NCBI RefSeq assembly: GCF_900108875.1
Contig: NZ_FNYJ01000008.1
Span: 143,419-207,418 of the forward strand
Source of the DNA: Pseudomonas sp. NFR16
GTDB lineage: Bacteria; Pseudomonadota; Gammaproteobacteria; Pseudomonadales; Pseudomonadaceae
Direction of reading: 5' to 3'
DNA: 64,000 nt
The notes beneath the pieces are model-generated. The model saw only the letters and a program-made list of their open reading frames with translations, did not search any database and was not told where the DNA came from. The translations under genes and the position numbers were made by a program. Below, piece by piece: positions 61,124 to 64,000 of the stretch; the first letter of the stretch is position 1; each line of letters begins with the position of its first letter.

Positions 61124-61972
61124 ATGAGCGAACGTCCCGAAGAGCCGAACAAGGCCTCTGACGCCGAAAGCCTGCTACCGATCGATGAACATATTGAAGA
61201 AGGGCACGATGCCGAAGGGCGCAAGGTCCGCCATCGCGGTATTTATCTGCTGCCCAACCTGTTCACCACCGCGAACCTGTTTGCCGGTTTCTACGCCATC
61301 ATCAGTGCCATGAGCGCTCAGAGCGCCATGAGCGCGGGCGATCAGGTCGGCGCGAGTAAATATTTCGCGTTCGCCGCGATCGCCATCTTCGTAGCGATGG
61401 TGCTCGATGGCCTGGATGGTCGCGTGGCGCGGATGACCAATACGCAGAGCGCATTCGGCGCTGAATACGACTCGCTCTCCGACATGGTGGCCTTCGGCGT
61501 GGCGCCGGCGCTGCTGGCGTTCGGCTGGGCACTTGGCGACATGGGCAAGGTTGGCTGGATGGTCGCCTTCATTTATGTAGCGGGCGCTGCGTTGCGTCTG
61601 GCGCGCTTCAATACCCAAGTGGGCAAGGCCGACAAGCGCTACTTCATCGGACTCGCCAGCCCGGCTGCTGCCGGCGTCGTGGCCGGTACGGTCTGGGCGT
61701 TCAGCGATTACGGGATTCAAGGCTCCAAGCTGTCCTTCCTGGTCGCCTTACTGGTTGCCGCAGCGGGCATGCTGATGGTCAGCAACATCAAGTACAACAG
61801 CTTCAAGGAACTGGACCTCAAAGGCCGGGTGCCTTTCGTCGCCATCCTGGCCGTCGTGCTGGTGTTCGCCGTGGTGTTCAGTGATCCGCCGCGCATTTTG
61901 TTGCTGATCTTCCTGGGCTACGCAGCCTCGGGTCCGATCCAGTATCTGCTGCGCCTGCGTCGGCATAAGTAA
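61124..61972 (+). CDS. pssA: CDP-diacylglycerol-serine O-phosphatidyltransferase
   Basis: PssA makes phosphatidylserine, the precursor of phosphatidylethanolamine. The 282-residue protein is the membrane-embedded type II enzyme, not the PLD-like E. coli type. The CDP-alcohol phosphotransferase motif is DGRVARMTNTQSAFGAEYDS continuing LSD, with the pattern DG-x2-AR-x8-G-x3-D-x3-D complete. About seven to eight membrane helices follow a hydrophilic N-terminal tail of 45 residues (MSERPEEPNKASDAES). I chose the ATG at 61124 because AAGGTG lies 6 bases upstream. It stands alone between the ilvC terminator and msrP. Confidence 0.92.
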   Translation: MSERPEEPNKASDAESLLPIDEHIEEGHDAEGRKVRHRGIYLLPNLFTTANLFAGFYAIISAMSAQSAMSAGDQVGASKYFAFAAIAIFVAMVLDGLDGRVARMTNTQSAFGAEYDSLSDMVAFGVAPALLAFGWALGDMGKVGWMVAFIYVAGAALRLARFNTQVGKADKRYFIGLASPAAAGVVAGTVWAFSDYGIQGSKLSFLVALLVAAAGMLMVSNIKYNSFKELDLKGRVPFVAILAVVLVFAVVFSDPPRILLLIFLGYAASGPIQYLLRLRRHK

Positions 61973-62033
61973 ACAATTTCCCGCATACTCCGCAGTCATA
62001 GGTACATCAGTTCTCTATCGCTGCGGAGTCAGT

Positions 62034-63047
62034 ATGCTGATCAAGTCGCCATCAGCGTCCGATTGCAAAGAGTCGGACGTTACACCTGAATCCCTTTACC
62101 TCTCTCGCCGTGCCGTGCTCGGTGCAACCTTTGCCGGATTCGCCGCCACTGCGCTGCCGCGCTGGTCCTTGGCGGACGAGGTCTCGCAATATGCCGGCGT
62201 CGATCCCGGCGCAGCTCCTGCCTGGCTCAAAGCCAGACTCACCTCGACTCAGTGGCAGGCCGTCACGGTTAAAGACGAAGCCATCACGCCCTACAAGGAC
62301 GCCACGCATTACAACAACTTCTATGAGTTCGGCACCGACAAGGGCGATCCTGCGCTCAATGCCGGATCGCTGAAGACCCAGCCGTGGAGCATTGTCATCG
62401 ACGGAGAGGTCGGTAAGCCCGGCCGGTATGCGCTCGAAGACTTCATCAAGCCTTACCAGCTGGAGGAGCGAATCTATCGGCTTCGTTGTGTCGAGGCCTG
62501 GTCGATGGTCATCCCGTGGATCGGGTTTCCGATATCCGAGCTTCTCAAGCAGGTCGAGCCTACTTCCAGCGCGAAGTACATCCGTTTCGAAACACTGCAG
62601 GATCCACAGAGCATGCCCGGGCAGCGTTCCGGCTTCGCCTTGATTGACTGGCCTTACGTAGAAGGGCTGCGCCTTGATGAGGCAATGAATCCGTTGGCAA
62701 TCCTCGCGGTCGGCATGTACGGACGCGAGCTCCCGAACCAGAACGGGGCTCCGTTGCGGCTGGTCGTTCCATGGAAGTACGGCTTCAAAAGCGTGAAATC
62801 AATCGTGCGCATCAGTCTTGTGAGCGAGCAGCCAAAGACGACCTGGCAGAGCATCGCCGCCAACGAATACGGTTTCTACGCCAACGTGAATCCAACGGTC
62901 GATCATCCGCGATGGACTCAGGCCCACGAGCGGCGTCTGCCGGGCAGCCTGTTCAGCCCCAACATCCGGCAGACCGAAATGTTCAACGGGTATGGGGAGC
63001 AGGTCGCCTCTCTCTATACGGGGATGGATTTGCGGAAGAATTATTGA
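62034..63047 (+). CDS. msrP: MsrP, protein-methionine-sulfoxide reductase catalytic subunit
   Basis: MsrP is a periplasmic molybdopterin enzyme that repairs oxidised methionines in envelope proteins. The 337-residue protein has a twin-arginine signal, LSRRAVLGATFAGFAA (residues 23-38), and a sulfite-oxidase-like fold. The molybdenum-ligand Cys-152 is in YRLRCVEAWSMVIPW; other family text is HYNNFYEFGTDKGDP, PWSIVIDGEVGKPG, MYGRELPNQNGAPLRLVVPW and KYGFKSVKSI. GGAG lies 6 bases before the ATG. Its TGA shares one base with the ATG of msrQ, giving tight coupling with its membrane electron donor. Confidence 0.95.
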   Translation: MLIKSPSASDCKESDVTPESLYLSRRAVLGATFAGFAATALPRWSLADEVSQYAGVDPGAAPAWLKARLTSTQWQAVTVKDEAITPYKDATHYNNFYEFGTDKGDPALNAGSLKTQPWSIVIDGEVGKPGRYALEDFIKPYQLEERIYRLRCVEAWSMVIPWIGFPISELLKQVEPTSSAKYIRFETLQDPQSMPGQRSGFALIDWPYVEGLRLDEAMNPLAILAVGMYGRELPNQNGAPLRLVVPWKYGFKSVKSIVRISLVSEQPKTTWQSIAANEYGFYANVNPTVDHPRWTQAHERRLPGSLFSPNIRQTEMFNGYGEQVASLYTGMDLRKNY

Positions 63048-63667
63048 TGCGCTTCTGGTTCTGGCGTCTGTCTGTTTTCGTCGCGGCATGTGTTGCACCG
63101 GCGCTGTGGTTCCATCAGGCATGGATTCTCGATCTCGGGCCTGATCCGGGCAAGGCGCTGGTCGACCGGTTTGGACTGGGTACGCTCATCGCGTTGCTGG
63201 TGACGTTGGCCATGACCCCGCTGCAGCGCATCACCGGCTGGGCGGGCTGGATAGCAGTGCGTCGTCAGCTTGGGCTGTGGTGTTTCGCGTATGTCGTGCT
63301 GCACTTGCTGGCTTATAGCTTCTTCATTCTAGGTTTCGATTGGGCTCAACTTGGCGTGGAGTTGGTCAAGCGGCCCTACATCATCGTCGGAACGCTGGCT
63401 TTCCTCTGTCTTCTGGCACTGGCCGTTACTTCCAACCGCTATAGCCAGCGCCGACTTGGCACGCGGTGGAAGAAGTTGCACAGGCTTATCTATGCGGTGC
63501 TGGGGCTTGGTCTGCTGCATATGTTCTGGATCGTCCGGGCGGATCTCAAAGAGTGGTCCATTTATGCGAGCATCGGCGCGCTTCTTCTTCTCATGCGGCT
63601 TCCTGTGATTGCGGGTCGTTTATCGCGGCGGAGATCCCATAAATTGGATACAGCGAGAAAAGTTTGA
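63047..63667 (+). CDS. msrQ: MsrQ, heme-binding membrane subunit
   Basis: MsrQ is a b-type heme membrane protein that passes electrons from the respiratory quinone pool to MsrP. The 206-residue protein has six hydrophobic segments and the ferric-reductase-like pattern of this family: GLGTLIALLVTLAMTPLQRI, VRRQLGLWCFAYVVLHLLAY (His in TM3), KRPYIIVGTLAFLCLLAL, TSNRYSQRRLGTRWKKLHRL (His in the loop before TM5) and LHMFWIVRADL (His). Its stop is 8 bases before the -35 element of the first of three rrn promoters and no terminator was found, so transcription can run on into the rRNA operon leader. Confidence 0.93.
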   Translation: MRFWFWRLSVFVAACVAPALWFHQAWILDLGPDPGKALVDRFGLGTLIALLVTLAMTPLQRITGWAGWIAVRRQLGLWCFAYVVLHLLAYSFFILGFDWAQLGVELVKRPYIIVGTLAFLCLLALAVTSNRYSQRRLGTRWKKLHRLIYAVLGLGLLHMFWIVRADLKEWSIYASIGALLLLMRLPVIAGRLSRRRSHKLDTARKV

Positions 63668-63675
63668 ATTAGTGC

Positions 63676-63703
63676 TTGACGCCTCTCTCAATGTCTCTAT
63701 AAT
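63676..63703 (+). promoter_or_regulatory. rrn promoter P-distal (first of three)
   Basis: TTGACG (63676-63681) and TATAAT (63698-63703) with 16-base spacing. Its -35 element begins 9 bases after the msrQ stop. It is the nearest to consensus in its -10 element of the three. Confidence 0.75.
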
Positions 63704-63824
63704 TCGCCCCACTTCCGGCGCAGACGAAACGGAAAACTCCTTGAGATTCAACGAGTTAGACGAAGTAAGCAGCGCGGAGGGGCTTCGATTCAGGTCACTT
63801 AATCGGCAGCGGTGAAAAAGGTGG

Positions 63825-63852
63825 TTGACAGCAGATTGTAACGCTGTAGAAT
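63825..63852 (+). promoter_or_regulatory. rrn promoter (second of three)
   Basis: TTGACA (63825-63830), 16-base spacer and TAGAAT (63847-63852), then a T-rich/GC-rich discriminator TCGCCTCCC. The start is expected near 63859. Confidence 0.88.
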
Positions 63853-63943
63853 TCGCCTCCCGCTGACGTGAGACGCCAAGTCGAACGAAGCGCAAGTGGT
63901 TGAAGTTGCAAAGGAAACTTTGAAAACTTCTGAAAATAACCGC

Positions 63944-63971
63944 TTGACAGATGATGAGGACGCTGTAGAAT
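63944..63971 (+). promoter_or_regulatory. rrn promoter (third, proximal)
   Basis: TTGACA (63944-63949), 16-base spacer and TAGAAT (63966-63971), followed by the GC-rich discriminator GCGCGCCTC expected at a promoter under stringent (DksA/ppGpp) control. The start is near 63978. The window ends in GGCTCTT, which I read as the beginning of the boxA antitermination element; the 16S gene lies beyond. Confidence 0.9.
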
Positions 63972-64000
63972 GCGCGCCTCGGTTGAGACGAAAGGCTCTT

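Noticed and set aside
63978..64000. Start of the 16S rRNA gene
   Set aside because: The sequence is still leader; the window stops within what looks like the first bases of boxA.

Overview
The window is a stretch of a high-GC Pseudomonas chromosome, most likely the fluorescens/syringae side of the genus. This rests on many genus-typical neighbourhoods read directly from the sequence: cbrX-cbrA-cbrB-crcZ-pcnB-folK-panB-panC-pgi-acs, dksA-gluQRS, lapG-lapD, ilvI-ilvH-ilvC-pssA-msrP-msrQ, a prrF small RNA, and REP elements built on a CCGGCT(T/A)AAGCCGG palindrome. Nothing resembling a prophage, integron, transposase, CRISPR array or secondary-metabolite cluster was seen. It is core genome, with its oddities in the intergenic spaces.

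Layout. 1-6 kb: 3' part of an aidB-like acyl-CoA dehydrogenase, amn, rluE, a DUF2788 membrane peptide, an Lrp/AsnC regulator, a gene-free stretch ending in an orphan terminator, and a glutamine-rich secreted protein. 6-16.9 kb: fieF-like metal exporter, a lipoprotein, hrpB, an EEP-type phosphohydrolase, a YciC-type membrane protein, a DUF2076 protein, a NYN-domain protein, a DnaQ-like exonuclease, a YedA-like exporter and rhlE. 17-22.3 kb: lapG-lapD (c-di-GMP control of adhesin release), a chemoreceptor, and a ~237-bp tandem repeat made of REP palindromes. 22.3-29.2 kb: DUF2845 and DUF748 proteins, an RlmI-like methyltransferase, a thiolase and an MpaB/DUF2236 protein. 29.3-37.2 kb: acs, pgi, a panD remnant, panC, panB, folK and pcnB, all on the minus strand.

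37.4-44.3 kb: the carbon-catabolite-control locus. CbrA/CbrB drive the sigma-54-dependent small RNA CrcZ, followed by the small cbrX, then gluQRS and dksA. 44.5-50.6 kb: an aminotransferase-sfsA pair, a small Rieske protein with an apparent CTG start, divergent hmuTUV-type heme importer genes, and deoC. 50.6-50.8 kb: a Fur-controlled PrrF small RNA with recognisable promoter, Fur box, conserved core and terminator. 51-57.3 kb: a TfoX-C protein, a pentapeptide protein, a two-domain kinase-like protein, mrcB (PBP1b), a TPR lipoprotein, a YqcC protein and a DUF4124 protein. 57.7-63.7 kb: branched-chain amino acid synthesis (ilvIHC), phosphatidylserine synthase and the MsrPQ periplasmic methionine sulfoxide repair pair. 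The window ends in three tandem promoters of a ribosomal RNA operon, just before its boxA and the 16S gene.

The main discovery-type observations are: a 22-codon C-terminal remnant of panD left between panC and pgi; the intact crcZ and prrF regulatory RNAs; a near-identical tandem duplication of a REP cluster; an orphan intrinsic terminator that suggests an uncharacterised small RNA; and a likely CTG start codon. No wholly new multi-gene system was seen.
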